Source: Calliopum simillimum (lineage: Eukaryota > Arthropoda > Insecta > Diptera > Lauxaniidae). Taken from it: a stretch of DNA of 64,000 nt. The notes beneath the pieces are model-generated. The model was not told the DNA's origin, ran no database searches, and saw only the letters and a list, made by a program, of their open reading frames with translations. Positions 42,990 to 54,975 of the stretch are shown here, piece after piece; position 1 is the first letter of the stretch, and each line of letters opens with the position of its first letter. The stretch is from positions 70,528,422 to 70,592,421 of the forward strand of contig OX638368.1 of NCBI GenBank assembly GCA_951812925.1, given 5' to 3'. A program made the position numbers and the translations under genes.

Positions 42990-43620
42990 AAGAAGATACC
43001 CCACAGTTAATTTCAGAAAGATTGCTTTATTAGCTTTTTTTCATAGCGTATAATAAATTTTGGCGGTACCACGCCCTTCTATGACATATCACATATTAAT
43101 CCTGTTTTCAGAGGTAATATCTGTTAAATTTTCATCGAAATTGTTGAAGTCGTTTTCGAGTAATATAGAGTCAAAATTTTCAATGGTAAAAAAGTGGGCG
43201 TGGCACTTCTTCGATGCCGCCCACTTTCCATTTATTTAAAAGGCATTTATTAGCAATGTCCGTCCACCAAATTTCATCAAAATATGTTGTACGATAATTC
43301 GCCCACTTTCAGTTCGTAGGTGCCTAGTAAGTAGACTCCTTACAGTTAAATTCCGTATTATGTTTTTGTGGGCGGTGCCACGCCCTTCAACGAGTCTTCC
43401 CAATATGAAATAGTAATCCTTGTTTTCAGGGGTGACATCTCCTAAATTTTCATTAAAATTGTTGGCGTCGTTTTTGAATCAAATCAAATTTTTTAATGGT
43501 TAAAAAGGTAAGCGTAGCACTTCTTCGATGCCACCCACTTTTCGTTTGTGACAAGGCATTGACAAGCGCTACCCGCCTACCAAATTTCATTAAAATATCT
43601 TGTATGGTTTGGGAGACATG
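42990..43620. repeat. GGGCGGTGCCACGCCC-type repeat
   Basis: Two main units (about 43065 and 43370) with cacgcccttcaacgag, aagtgggcgtggcacttctt and accaaatttcatcaaaat, related to 30065-30985. 43620-44340 contains only short degenerate pieces and no gene. Confidence 0.68.
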
Positions 43621-44344
43621 ACCAGAGTTCAAGTTCAAGTTATTTATTAAGACAAAAGGTACTTAAACATTTAACTCATATATACAAAGTACCTGGAGAC
43701 CGATCCCTGCTCGGTCAGCAATCTAATCTTATTATTTTAGTCGATGTTTTTATTCATAGTAATTTTTTGTTATGAAACTTGTATGTTTTCACTTCTAACG
43801 GTCATGCTTTCAAAATGATAAATAAACCGATGAGAACAATGATAAGAAAAAACTCGGAAAATATCGAATGGTATAGAAAAATATCAAAAACTCAATTTTT
43901 TTTTTTTGGTGAAATAGAATGCCCTAAAATAAATAAATGCGATATGCCACAAACCCAAAATATTTCGTCTTTTGTATGGGGGCTGAAGTATCTTATCTTC
44001 AAAGGATCATAACTCGGAAAATAAGAGTCCTATTGTAAAAATCTGAAAGGATATTTTGATAAGGAAGATTGTGGGTATGCGACGCTATTAATAAAAAAGA
44101 ATTTCACGCATCCTTGCAGCTACGCTGTTAGACTGAACACAGCGTTTTCTTCAAATTCAAGCAAGGATATTTCAAAATCCTACAGGTGTAATGAAAGTTC
44201 TGCAATGGAGACGGATTCAGCGTCAAAAAGTATATATGGCTGCATATAAGAGTTAAAAAATTCATTCCATTCTGTTTTTATTTTGATAAAAAGTGGGCGT
44301 GGCAATTTTTGAACAAAGCCTACTTTTCATTATGCTTTAGATAC

Positions 44345-45388
44345 TTACACTAGACAACAGCCAAAATGTAACATTTTGCAGACCATATTTTCTAAACTAA
44401 TTTGAGGTCGCTGAGTCCAAAAATCGCATTTATTTTTTTTTTTTTCTAGGGGCCGTTCTCGAGATAATCGACCTTTTCGATTTTTGAGGTTACAGCTCCA
44501 TTTTTTCGAACATATTTTGAGAAGCCCAATCTCGATTGAGTATGTTTTTACACTTTTATAGAGAAAAATTCTTAAATTTCCAACAAATGTACCAATATCG
44601 AAGATCCGATTCAAATTGGCTGAGTTATAGCAACGAAAAAATCATTTTTATATAAGTTTTTTACACTTTTTCGTGTTTAAGCCAAATTAAACTCGATTCT
44701 TTTGCCAGTAGTTTATACATATATACATTTTTTTATTTTAGTTCAATAGTGTATTTAATTGCAAATATTTGGAGTTCAATTTTAGCAAAATCGGGTAATT
44801 TTTTATAAAGTTATTAAGGTTTTAGTGAAATAAGACCATTTCGATTTTCATAGAAAACAAAAATTATTTTTTAAATTTTTTGTTGAAAAAATTAATTTTT
44901 TCTATGAAAATCGAAATGGTCTTATTTTACTAAAACCTTAATAACTTTTTAAAAAATTATCCGTTTTCGCTAAAATTGAACTTCAAATATTTGCAATTAA
45001 ATACACTATTGAACTAAAATATAAAAAATATATATTTGTATAAGCTACTGGCAAAAAAACTGTGTTTAATTTGGCTTAAACACGAAAAAGTGTAAAAAAC
45101 TACTATAAAAATTAACTTTTCGTTGCTATAACTCAGCCTATTTGAATTGGATCTTAGATATTGGTACATTTGTTGGAAGATTAAGAATTTTTCTCTATAA
45201 TAGTGTAAAAACATTTTCGATCGAAATTGGGCTTCTCAAAATATGTTCGAAAAACTGGAGCTATAACCTCAAAAATCGAAAAGGTCGATTATCTCGAGAA
45301 CGGCCCCTAGGAAAAAAAAATAAATGCAATTTTTGGACTCAGCGACCTCAAATTAGTTTAGAAAATATGGTCTGCAAAATGTTACACA
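44345..45388. repeat. 1.04-kb palindrome (family P4)
   Basis: tgcagaccatattttctaaa and ggccgttctcgagataatcg on the left recur inverted on the right (about 45285-45380). The centre lies near 44870. Short ORFs on both strands are mirror images of one another. Confidence 0.82.
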
Positions 45389-45419
45389 CACACATTAATT
45401 ATTTGTAATGTAGTGTTAT

Positions 45420-46372
45420 ATATAGATCCGCATACTAAATTTCATCAAAATATGTTGTACCATTTGTGACAAATAGCATTTAATTTGTTTTACTTGTATG
45501 GGAGGTTCCACGCACACCGTCGATATTTTGCCCACTTTCAGGTCATAGGTGCCTAATAGCAAATAGACTCCCTACAGTCAAATTCAGAAAGATTGCTTTA
45601 GCTGTTTTCTTTTTACAGCTTATTATATTTTTTGTGGGCGGTGCCACGTCCTTCAACGTATTTTCCCAAAATAACGTTATATCACATATTAAGCCTTATT
45701 TGCAGTGGTAACATCTCCTAAATTATCATTAAAATTGTTGGAGTCGTTTTCGAGTAATATTGAATTAAAATTTTCAATTTTCTTCGATACCGCCCACTTT
45801 TCGGTTATCAAAAGAGATTGATAAGCAGTACCTACATACCAAATTTCATATAAATATCTTATAACATTTACGAGAAATAGCATTTTACGTACTTTTCTTT
45901 TATGGGAGGTTACACGCGCAACGGCGATATTTCGCCCACTTTCAGATCAGAGATGCCCTATAGCAATTAGGCTTCTCACAGTTAATTTGAGAATGTTTGC
46001 TTTATTAATTTTCCTTTTATACCGTTTTATATTTTTGTGAGCGGTGCCACGCCCTTCAACGAGTTTTCGAGTAATATTGAACCAAAATTTTGAATGGCGT
46101 GGCACTTCTTCGATCCTGCCCACTTTTCGTCTGTTACAAGGTATTATTAAGCCGTACCCGCTCACCAAATTTCATCCAATTACCTTGAATGGTTTGCGAG
46201 TTATGACCAAATCAATTTTAAAATTTAGGGCAGCGCCACGCCCCCTGGTGAGCATTTACAAAGTTCAAACTTGCCTTATGCTTCATTGTATGCTTATATC
46301 TAACACTATTCCAAGTTTCATTAATATCGCTACGGCCGTTTTCGAGAAAAATATTGGCACAGATATAAGTAT
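45420..46372. repeat. GGGCGGTGCCACGCCC-type repeat
   Basis: Closely follows the order seen at 30340-30960 (gggaggttccacgcgcaacg, tttgcccactttcagatcag, acgccccctggtgagcattt), which supports a defined long repeat rather than random motif recurrence. Confidence 0.7.
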
Positions 46373-46375
46373 ATG

Positions 46376-48121
46376 AGAGTGGTCCAAATTTTGTGTGGAA
46401 AAATGAAGTGTTAAAAAGTCAAGGTGCGCGCGACTTTTCTGAATCCTTGGATCCTGCTGATTACAAAATGTGCTTGGAACCAAAAAAAAATTGCGTTTAG
46501 ATATTCCGCAATGAGCTTGAAGGTACTTTTTTTTAGGAATTTTTGAGTTTTTGAGTACTTTTTTTAATTTAAACGCTATATCTTTTGAACCAGATAAAGT
46601 ATTTGCAAAAATTAAATTGTATTTTTTTAAGAATATTTGGAGCTAAATTCTACATCAATAATAGTTAATCTACTCTTTCCCAATTTTTTTTAGCGGCACT
46701 TTAAACTTCAAAATTTGTTAATTTTTTGAGGTGTTTGCACATTCAAGAACCAATTTTTTTCTTATTTTGCTCTAGCGAATTTTTTTTTTACTGTTATTGT
46801 TTTAGTCATTAATTTATCTATTAACCGACTTCAACAACTAATATCCATAGGCTTCACTTTACTTACTAAAAACAGTAAAGTGCAATAAAATTTGACAAAA
46901 AAAAAAAAACTGAGTTTAAAATTTTCATGGTGAAACCGAAACAACAATAGTCATTTGCGATGTATGCATTCATGAAGATTCTAAATCCGGTCTCAGAATT
47001 GCTCTACCTCATACGGTTTTAGAGATATCCTAACCTAAAAATGCAAAAAACACCGTTTTTGCAATTTTTGAAGCTGTTATATCACGACATGGTAACTTTC
47101 AGCATGGTATTGTAGTTAAAAGTGACAGCTTTATTCTCCAAAATCAAATTTAAATTGTATTGATATCTCTTTGTTTCTCCGAAATATCGTAAGCAGAAAT
47201 AACAAAAAAAAAACTGTTTTTTGCACTTTTTCAACTTTTTAGGTTAGAATAACTACGAGTATAAAAAAGATATCGGTATAATTCAAATTAAATTTTAAAG
47301 AAACATACTGGCACTTTTAACCACTATACCACTTTTTGTAGTTGGATGTAATCTTGACTTGTAATATGACTTTAAAAAGAGCAAAAACGGTGTTTCTTAT
47401 ACTTTTATGTTAAAATATCTCCTTAACCGTACAAGATACAGCAGTTTTGAGACCGAATTCGGAATCAGCATTTATTTATTAATTTTTTTGGTTTCCTTAG
47501 AAGATCTATGAAAACTATCTGTTAACATATTTTGCAAAAATTACCTGAAGTGCCAAGGTTTTGATATTGCGAAGAATGTTGTTTTACTCAAAAGATTAGG
47601 AACTAATTATTTTGTAAGAAAAAAGTGGTACCTTACGTCATCCCATTAAAATATCTTATTTTAATGTCATCAAAACATGAAAATGAATTTTTTTTAAGTT
47701 CAATTTAATTGTACTTAATTGTTTTTAGTGAGTAAAAGTGTTTCTAATAGCTTAGTTGTTGAAATTATTTTAAAGATAAATTAATGCATAAAAATATCAA
47801 AATTTAAAAAAAAAATTCGCTAGAGCAAAATAAGAAAAAAATCGATTCTTGAAAGTGCAAAACCTCAAAAAATTAACAAATTTTGAAGTTTAAAGTGCCG
47901 CTAAAAAAAATTGGGAAAGAGTGGATTTACTATTATTAATGCAGAATATGGCTCAAAATATTTTAAAAGAAATGCGATTTAATTTTTGCAAATACCTTAT
48001 CTGGTTAAAAAGATACAGCAATTTTTTTTGTTGGTTCCAAAGCACTTTTTGTAATCAGCAGGATCCAAGGATTCAGAAAAGTCGCGCGCACCTTGACTTT
48101 TTAACACTCTTTTGGACCACT
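46376..48121. repeat. 1.75-kb palindrome (family P5)
   Basis: GAGTGGTCCAAA ends are inverted. aaaagtcaaggtgcgcgcga and tccttggatcctgctgatta recur inverted near 48055-48105. The centre lies near 47245. Internal phrases (gagatatcctaacct, aaatatcgtaa) resemble family P1. Confidence 0.82.
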
Positions 48122-48234
48122 CTAATATATATAGAAACAAATATACAATTTTAGCTCGTATAAGAAGAGAAGAGATATGGAACAATAACAATAATTGATA
48201 TATTCAGGGCTGTAAAAAGTTTGGCCCTTGGTAA

Positions 48235-48475
48235 AATTATATACGTATGAAACATGCTACGATGCATATAAAATTATACATAAAATTTAGGGCTGTGCCA
48301 CGCCTCCTAATGAGTATCCACAAAGTCCAAGCCTTGCTTATTTTTTATATTATATGCTAATATCTAACATTATCTGAAGTTTCATCAATTTGCTACAGCC
48401 GTTTTCGAGAAAAATTTTGGCCCTTTCCAAACATATGTACATAAGTACATACCTACATAATTTTAGCTCGTTTAA
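48235..48475. repeat. Fragment of the GGGCGGTGCCACGCCC-type repeat
   Basis: tgtgccacgcctcctaatga and gaagtttcatcaatttgcta match the tail of 30065-30985 and 45420-46372. The stretch 48480-49926 shows only AT-rich unassigned DNA with homopolymer runs (near 48716-48733) and a palindromic word ttcgcgtacgcgaa (49239-49252). Confidence 0.6.
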
Positions 48476-50399
48476 GAAGAGAAGAAAAGCACATTTATTT
48501 ATCTGCGTTGAACTAAGCTCATTGGTTGTTGCTGTCCGATACGATTCTCATGTTTTTCAAATTTCGTAAAAAAACATTTAAGGTAGAGTTACGGATTGGT
48601 TCCATTTTATATATTAACTTCATTTTTTCATTTGTTTCATTTTTTGACATAAAGTATATTTTGAGTGTAATTAGCACCCCCTGATGCCAAATCCGTCATC
48701 AAAAAATTTTTATGATTTTTTTTTTTTTTTTTGGGAATTTTTTTTTTCGTTTTCCCCACCCTCCGCCCCCTAAGTGATGGAATTATTTTTTTACCTCATG
48801 CCATCGTCACATAGGTGGAAGCGGTGGTAATGGAAAAGCTTTTTGTGAATTTTAGCGTAACGAGGCTTATGGGCAGCCCCTTTTCACCGAAAACGTTTGA
48901 TTAATCGAACACTAACTTTGACTCATACCGGCACCTATCAGGTAATAAAAGGTGTTGGTTTTTGGATTGCAAGTCATAGCTTGGACCTTTGGCTATAAAA
49001 CCTCATCATTAGTTTTTTTTTATTGTGATTATTTTATATTTTTAATAATTTTTTAAAAAAGGTCCGTTGACAAGGCATTTTTCAACAACCCCACTGAAAC
49101 AAATGGAGGGGGGTGGGGAAGTAGAAAATAATATTTTCGAACAGCCAAAAGATCAAAATAATATAAGGCATTAAAAGTCTTTCTGATATCATTTAATTTT
49201 ATTGTTTAAAAAATTATTGAAAATTGTCAATTTTAGTGTTCGCGTACGCGAACAGCGGCCGAAAATGGGTTAATTGCAAATTTAAACTCAACTCGGCTAC
49301 CTACCGGCAAAGTGCACCCATTTTAAACACAAATCGAAAAACTATATGCTAAGTAGTACATAACTGACTTTCAAATAAACTTGGTTTGTATATAAAAACG
49401 GTACATATGAGCCAATCGCACCTGCGCTTCTAAAACGAACAAAGAAAGGTGCTAGGTGACATGCGGGTGCTTTGCATGTTGGCAGTTGGTTTCTAGTTTT
49501 TGAGTCTCACGGAGTAAGTTTTCTTTTGTGAACATGGCGCGGTCAGACAAAGATTTTTGACGAAATGAAACAAAGTTAACTTATTAAAATTAAATAAAAT
49601 AAAGTGACATAAAAAAAAGGAGAATGAAAATCGCAGCTTGCGCATAGCATACTTATATTGGCAACAAAAAAAAAAAAAGAATTAATTAAACACTTTAAAA
49701 GTTAAAATAATGGCGGTTATCGTGAATCAAGGTTCCCCCAATACGTGTAAAATAAATCATTGTTAAAGCAATTGTCCAAAAAGAAAACCAATTGTAGTGT
49801 GAAGTACAATTTTTGCCACAATTCTGCTCCACTGACACTACTTTTTTTATGAATAACAACCAATTTTTTTCAAAGCAAACTTTCACGCCCTTTCGCACCG
49901 CTACCCGATATCATTGCTCGTTATTGTAAAGGGTGTTCCATTAAGACGTGTGGTATTTTGATATAAAACGGTTCGGAATTTTTCCAAATATTTTATTTCG
50001 TTCGTAAAGTCGCACAATAGGATTATGTGTGGCAAATGTGCGGATATGTTCACCGCGACTATTCCGCAGATATCTCACTCTTTCGGCCATATTTTCGATG
50101 ACATTTTGCGGTATGGCCTCCGCAATGGCACAATCACCGATGAAATATTGCTTTTCAAGTCTGGAATCGTCTTCGGATCATTCACATAGTCTAACGGCGA
50201 TCGCATGATCTGGGCAGCCAATTCACATTACTGCAACGAGGAATTACACGTTTCGGGAATTTGTGGCGAAAAAAATCTAAATTGAGGCGCACATTGCACT
50301 GTTTTATACAATCTAGACGTGAAAAATTCAAAATGCATTTTTTAGTATGCAGAACTGTTAAAATATGTCCATTGACCTCACGAAATAGAGTAAAGTGAT

Positions 50400-51080
50400 A
50401 TTGGCGGAAGTGTGGGGGGTAGCCCCCATACGAAAAAAATGAACAAAACTCTATATCTCTGTACATGCAGTAGCTATTATTACAAAACTCTGTAAAAGGA
50501 GTACACTGCGTTCACCAAAGACCCTGCTAAAACTGGAGGAAATTGAACAAAAGGGCGCTGCACCTCCCGTGCAAAAAACACCCCAATAGCTATATATCTG
50601 CACTTGTAGCAGTTATTATTACAAAACTATGTACACAAGAGTATGCTACATTCACCAAACGCCTCACAGAAATTTGGGGAAATTGAACAAGGGAGCGTTG
50701 TACCCCCATACAAAAAATTAAGTCAATTGCTATAACTTTACACTCGTGGCTGTTGCCATTACAAAACTTTGTATACAGGAGTAAACTGCATTCGCCAAAC
50801 GCCTTGCAAAAATTGGAGGAATTTAAAGAAGGGGCGTTGCACCCCCGATGCAAAGAAACATATCAATTGCAAAACTTTATATTGAGAACGTGTATTTTGC
50901 TGACAAAATACTGTACGAATAGAGAGGGGGTTGATATATGGGGCTTCTCACCCCTGCACAAAAATACTTAAAAAACTATATTTATGTACTTTTATCATTA
51001 TAAAATTTAAGTGATATCTTTTAAGCGACATGGGAAAAATTAAAAGAGGGGACGCTGCACCCCCACATAAAAAACATTTG
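50400..51080. repeat. Tandem array, ~125-135-bp unit, GGGCGTTGCACCCCC motif
   Basis: Units recur near 50415, 50550, 50690, 50825, 50940 and 51055 with ttacaaaactttgta, ggagtaaactgcattc, gccaaacgcc and ggggcgttgcacccc. Same design as the other arrays but a different unit sequence. Confidence 0.72.
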
Positions 51081-51302
51081 CAATATTTTCATAGTATGGC
51101 AAAAATTTTTTGCGAGAAAGTGCGAGGACTTAAACCTCACGTGTGATCAACAAAAACTACATATTTTCTTAAGATGTCCATCTCTACCCGGTGCGGAGCG
51201 GTGCTCATAGCTTTTGAGTCCAATATACAACAAAAATATAAATTTCGAAAGCAGAAAAAATTGCAATTCTGTTTAAATTGTTTGTGGCAAGACTATATAT
51301 TA

Positions 51303-52508
51303 GGGTGGGCCGATTTGAAAACTGATTTCAGCTACCCCCTTATGTGAAAGTTCATTCAATTCTATGAATATTATCCCATGGAACTATACCTCTGAGTTCA
51401 ACTTTAGTTCGGCGCATTTTTGATCGAAAATTTTACCTTTTAGTAATATTTTTTTTTATTTTCATACTAAATTTTAAAAATTCTTATAAAGACAAAAGTA
51501 ATGTCATTATATGATTTGGCTGGTATTCTGTCAGTTATCAATTAAATTAGGTTTTGTTTACATAAAAAGTTTACTTGGTGGTGTGGAATTAATGCTATAT
51601 ATTTAAAAAAGTGATATGGGTCAAACAGCCGATTATTATGACCGACTTTCAAAATAAACGATTCATATTTTTGGATGAATTTTTTCAAACAAAACACCAA
51701 CCTTGGTTGAAAGTACATTCAATTCTACGAATATTTGCACAAGGAACCATATCTCTACGTTCAACTTTAGTTCGGCGCATTTTTGATTGAAAATTTTACC
51801 TTGCGTTTAATATTAATTTTTATGCTTGATTTTCAAAATTCTTATAGAGACAAAAGTAATATCATAATATGTTTTAGCTGGTATTCTGTCAGCAATCAAA
51901 AAATTGACAGAATACCAGCCAAAACATATTATGATATTACTTTTGTCTCTATAAGAATTTTGAAAATCAAGCATAAAAATGAATATTAAACGCAAGGTAA
52001 AATTTTCAATCAAAAATGCGCCGAACTAAAGTTGAACGTAGAGATATGGTTCCTTGTGCAAATATTCGTAGAATTGAATGTACTTTCAGCCAAGGTTGGT
52101 GTTTTGTTTGAAAAAATTCATCCAAAAATATGAATCGTTTATTTTGAAAGTCGGTCATAATAATCGGCTGTTTGACCCATATCACTTTTTTAAATATATA
52201 GCATCAATTCCACACCACCAAGTAAACTTTTTATGTAAACAAAAAAAACCTAATTTAATTGATAACTGACAGAATACCAGCCAAATCATATAATGACATT
52301 ACTTTTGTCTTTATAAAAATTTTTAAAATTTGGTATGAAAATAAAAAAAATATTACTAAAAGGTAAAATTTTCGATCAAAAATGCGCCGAACTAAAGTTG
52401 AACGCAGAGGTACAGTTCCTTGGGCAAATATTCACAGAATTGAATGAACTTTCACATAGGGGGGTAGTCGAGGTCGATAAAATTTCGTCCATACAATTTG
52501 GCCCACCC
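51303..52508. mobile_element. 1.2-kb palindromic MITE (GGGTGGGCC ends), TA-flanked
   Basis: Ends GGGTGGGCCGA and its complement, with TA at 51301-51302 and 52509-52510. The arms of about 600 bp are close to perfect in the inner half (attgacagaataccagc, aaaacatattatgatattac), centre near 51900. Related ends occur in 30990-37908. Confidence 0.85.
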
Positions 52509-53310
52509 TACTATATATATATATATTTTGGGAAAGCTTATGGTTACATCGAGTCAATTTTGGTTTTTTTTTTCTTAATTTTATTTCATGGAAAAATTAC
52601 CACAAAATTTACTGAAGTTGTAGCGCTTTCCGGAACTAAAATTTTTATATATTCAAAATATCAACTTTGAAGTGCAAATATATGTACTAAATGTTAACCA
52701 AAGAACATAAAAATCTATTTTTGGAGGTAAGTGGACATATTTAAACACTTCTGAATACATAAATTAAAAAATTAGATTTTGAATTTTTCACGTCTAGCAC
52801 ACTAAAACGAGACACTGTGCGCCGTCCTTTTGAAACCACATATCATCCAGATCCTGAGCTTCAACCTCCGGCACAAAATAGTCCTCCAACATAGTGTGGT
52901 ACCGCTCAGAGTTGAAATTTTCGCTATTTTCGTCCTCATCTTCGAAAAAAAAACAGCCCGACCCATAAACTGCACCAAACAGTGACTCGCGGTGGATGCA
53001 TTGGCTTCTCCACAATCACTTGTGGATTTTCCGAGCCCCAGATACGGCAGTTTTGCTTGTTAACATAGCCGCCGAGGTAGAAATGAGGGTCGTCCGAAAA
53101 GGTTTTTTTGGAATTTTGAATTTGTTGGAATTGACTTGGAATTTAAGATCTAAAATTCGACAATTTCAATGCGTTGTTCTTTCGTGTAGCGTTCCATAGC
53201 TAAAATCCTATGCTGTCACGATGAAAATGACAAAAAATATGGCGGACAAGGGTCGATAATGCAGATTTTAATCGATAACAAAGTACCACACCTAGTATTG
53301 CAACACACTT

Positions 53311-54804
53311 TATCTCTGTCTACTCGTTAATTTCCGAAACGTTAACAAATTGCTGCGCCATAGAAATAAGCAGCGCAACGATGGAATTGTGAAGAAAAAT
53401 AGGCAACGAACAAACGTAGTGGCAGAGTAGTAAAAAAAAAAAACAAAGAAAAGAAACAGTTAAAAAAAAATTTTACAAAAACAAAAATTGCAAAAAATTG
53501 TGGAATTATTAAAAGACAAAGTAACCAAATAATAAATACTGAAAAAGAAAATTGTCACCTATCAACGAGCCGCAGCGACATCAACAATTGAAATTGTCAC
53601 AACATACATATATCGAGCCTTAAGGCCCTAGCACCGTTCGAGAGTCGGCAACAAACCGACTCTACTAGTTTTTCACAGAATGGTTAACGAATGTGTTAAT
53701 TTGCCAATGTAAAAACGCAAACACAACCACACTTCAAATGTCAAAATCAAGCGAATGTGAAAACGAAGAAGCAAAATCCGACGAATGAAAAATGTATGTG
53801 ACAACTTAACGAATGCATCAGATTTGGATAAATAACTCAAAAAGACAAGCATAAAATAAAACAATTTATTAGAAAAGACAAAACTACACAAATTTTCTGC
53901 AACAAATATGGAAATTCCAATAAAAATTCAAAATTTCACAAGTTATTTTATGCAAATAAAAAGATGCGGCAGCAAATGCAAAAGACAGACAGGCGTTCTC
54001 GTTCAGTAAACACGTTACTTTTGTTTTGCTTTGACGTAAGAAAGATCAGTGCAGTGTTGAAATTTAAAATAAGAATTGGAGGGATTTTTTGTATCAAAAA
54101 TGCAAATGCCAAAATACGGCGAATGAAAAATGTATGTGGCAAAACGAATGCATCAGATTTGGATAAATAAGTAACTCAAAAAAACTATCATAAATAAAAC
54201 GTATTTATTGAAGAAGTTATAAAAAACACAAATTTTCTGCAACAAATATGGAAATTGCAATGAAAATTCATATTGCACAAGTTATTTTGTTACGATGAGA
54301 GGCAGGTATATCACCACATATGCAAATAAAAAGATGCGACGGCAAATGCAACAGACAATGTACAACAATACTATACAATTTTTTTTATCAGATTTGTATC
54401 TTAGTTTAGATTGAAAAAATAATTTTTTGTTTGAATTCCGTTCCTCCGATATTGAAATTAGCTTGTGCTCTACACTTTTTCGCTGACGGCTCCTACCAAA
54501 AAAGGGGTTGGAAATGACTTTGAGCTGGGCTTTACTCAAAGAACGGTTTCAGCAGTTTTAAAAGAAATTTTTTTAAATATTTGAGACAGTCATTTTCCCC
54601 GAGTTCATTAACATGGAAATGACAGAGGCGAGAAGCAAGAGGCAAAAATTCTATAAGTATTTTCTAATTTTTTTATAATGCAGGCTTGTGATCACAATGT
54701 GGTGATACGATACGTTGATGATAGATTTTCAAACTAATAAAAATGGATTTAATTTAAACAAACGTACTTTTTTTATATGAAAGATTTCCCCAGTTTCATG
54801 TTGG
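53311..54804. repeat. Non-coding region with a ~335-bp-spaced direct duplication
   Basis: 53787-54000 and 54123-54360 share aatgaaaaatgtatgtg, aatgcatcagatttggataa, aattttctgcaacaaatatg and aaataaaaagatgcg. The inserted differences (for example the block at 54286-54316) suggest an old tandem duplication or paired LTR-like segments. No gene recognised. Confidence 0.6.
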
Positions 54805-54975
54805 TTATTTCTGAATATGTGGCTTGGAAGCTTTGATTCTAGATATTTCAAACTTCAAGATTGACATTTTAGTTTCAAATTCTGAATTGGTTTCCTTGGC
54901 GTTTGGCGAATCGAATAATTCGTGAACCATCTTACGGAAATGCAGCCGACTTTGCAAATCAGCCGTTTCGGCAAA
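54805..54975 (-). CDS. Terminal exon of an unidentified gene
   Basis: After an acceptor (TTTTCTTAAG, ending 54976) the minus strand is open for 56 codons to a TAA at 54805-54807. The product starts FAETADLQSRLHFRKMVHEL, continues FDSPNAKETNSEFETKMSIL and ends ASKPHIQK. It is amphipathic and probably helical. Composition and the clean acceptor/stop arrangement look like real host coding sequence. I cannot name the family. Upstream exons are not seen within the window. Confidence 0.5.
   Translation of the reverse strand, partial: FAETADLQSRLHFRKMVHELFDSPNAKETNSEFETKMSILKFEISRIKASKPHIQK

Larger units (their letters stand above)
50290..52819. mobile_element. 2.5-kb element inserted in the mariner-like transposase
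   Basis: Inverted repeat CTAGACGTGAAAAATTC (50313 and ending 52797) lies inside outer ends CACATTG (50290) and CACTGTG (ending 52819), the latter being the complement of CACAGTG. Host transposase sequence resumes directly outside. No exact target duplication was found, so the outer limit is tentative. It contains a tandem array and the MITE 51303-52508. Confidence 0.6.
49929..53310 (-). mobile_element. mariner/IS630-like transposon relic split by a 2.5-kb insert
   Basis: TA-flanked (49927-49928, 53311-53312) ends share gtgtggtattttgat / gtgtggtactttgtt. Minus-strand transposase in order: MERYTKEQR (53200), FSDDPHFYLGGYVNKQNCRI (first Asp, about 53100), FFEDED and DDMWFQKDGAQC (second Asp, about 52825). 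Then comes the insert, then RHKFPKRVIPRCSNVNWLPR and SCD (third Asp, about 50200), then a tail with RGEHIRTFATHN. The N-terminal half is internally deleted and stops are present. Confidence 0.82.

Noticed and set aside
49239..49252. Perfect palindrome ttcgcgtacgcgaa as an operator
   Set aside because: A short isolated palindrome in eukaryotic repeat DNA; no gene nearby to regulate.
50400..51080. Regularly spaced repeats as CRISPR-like
   Set aside because: Units are 125-135 bp, imperfect, without unique spacers, and the genome is eukaryotic.
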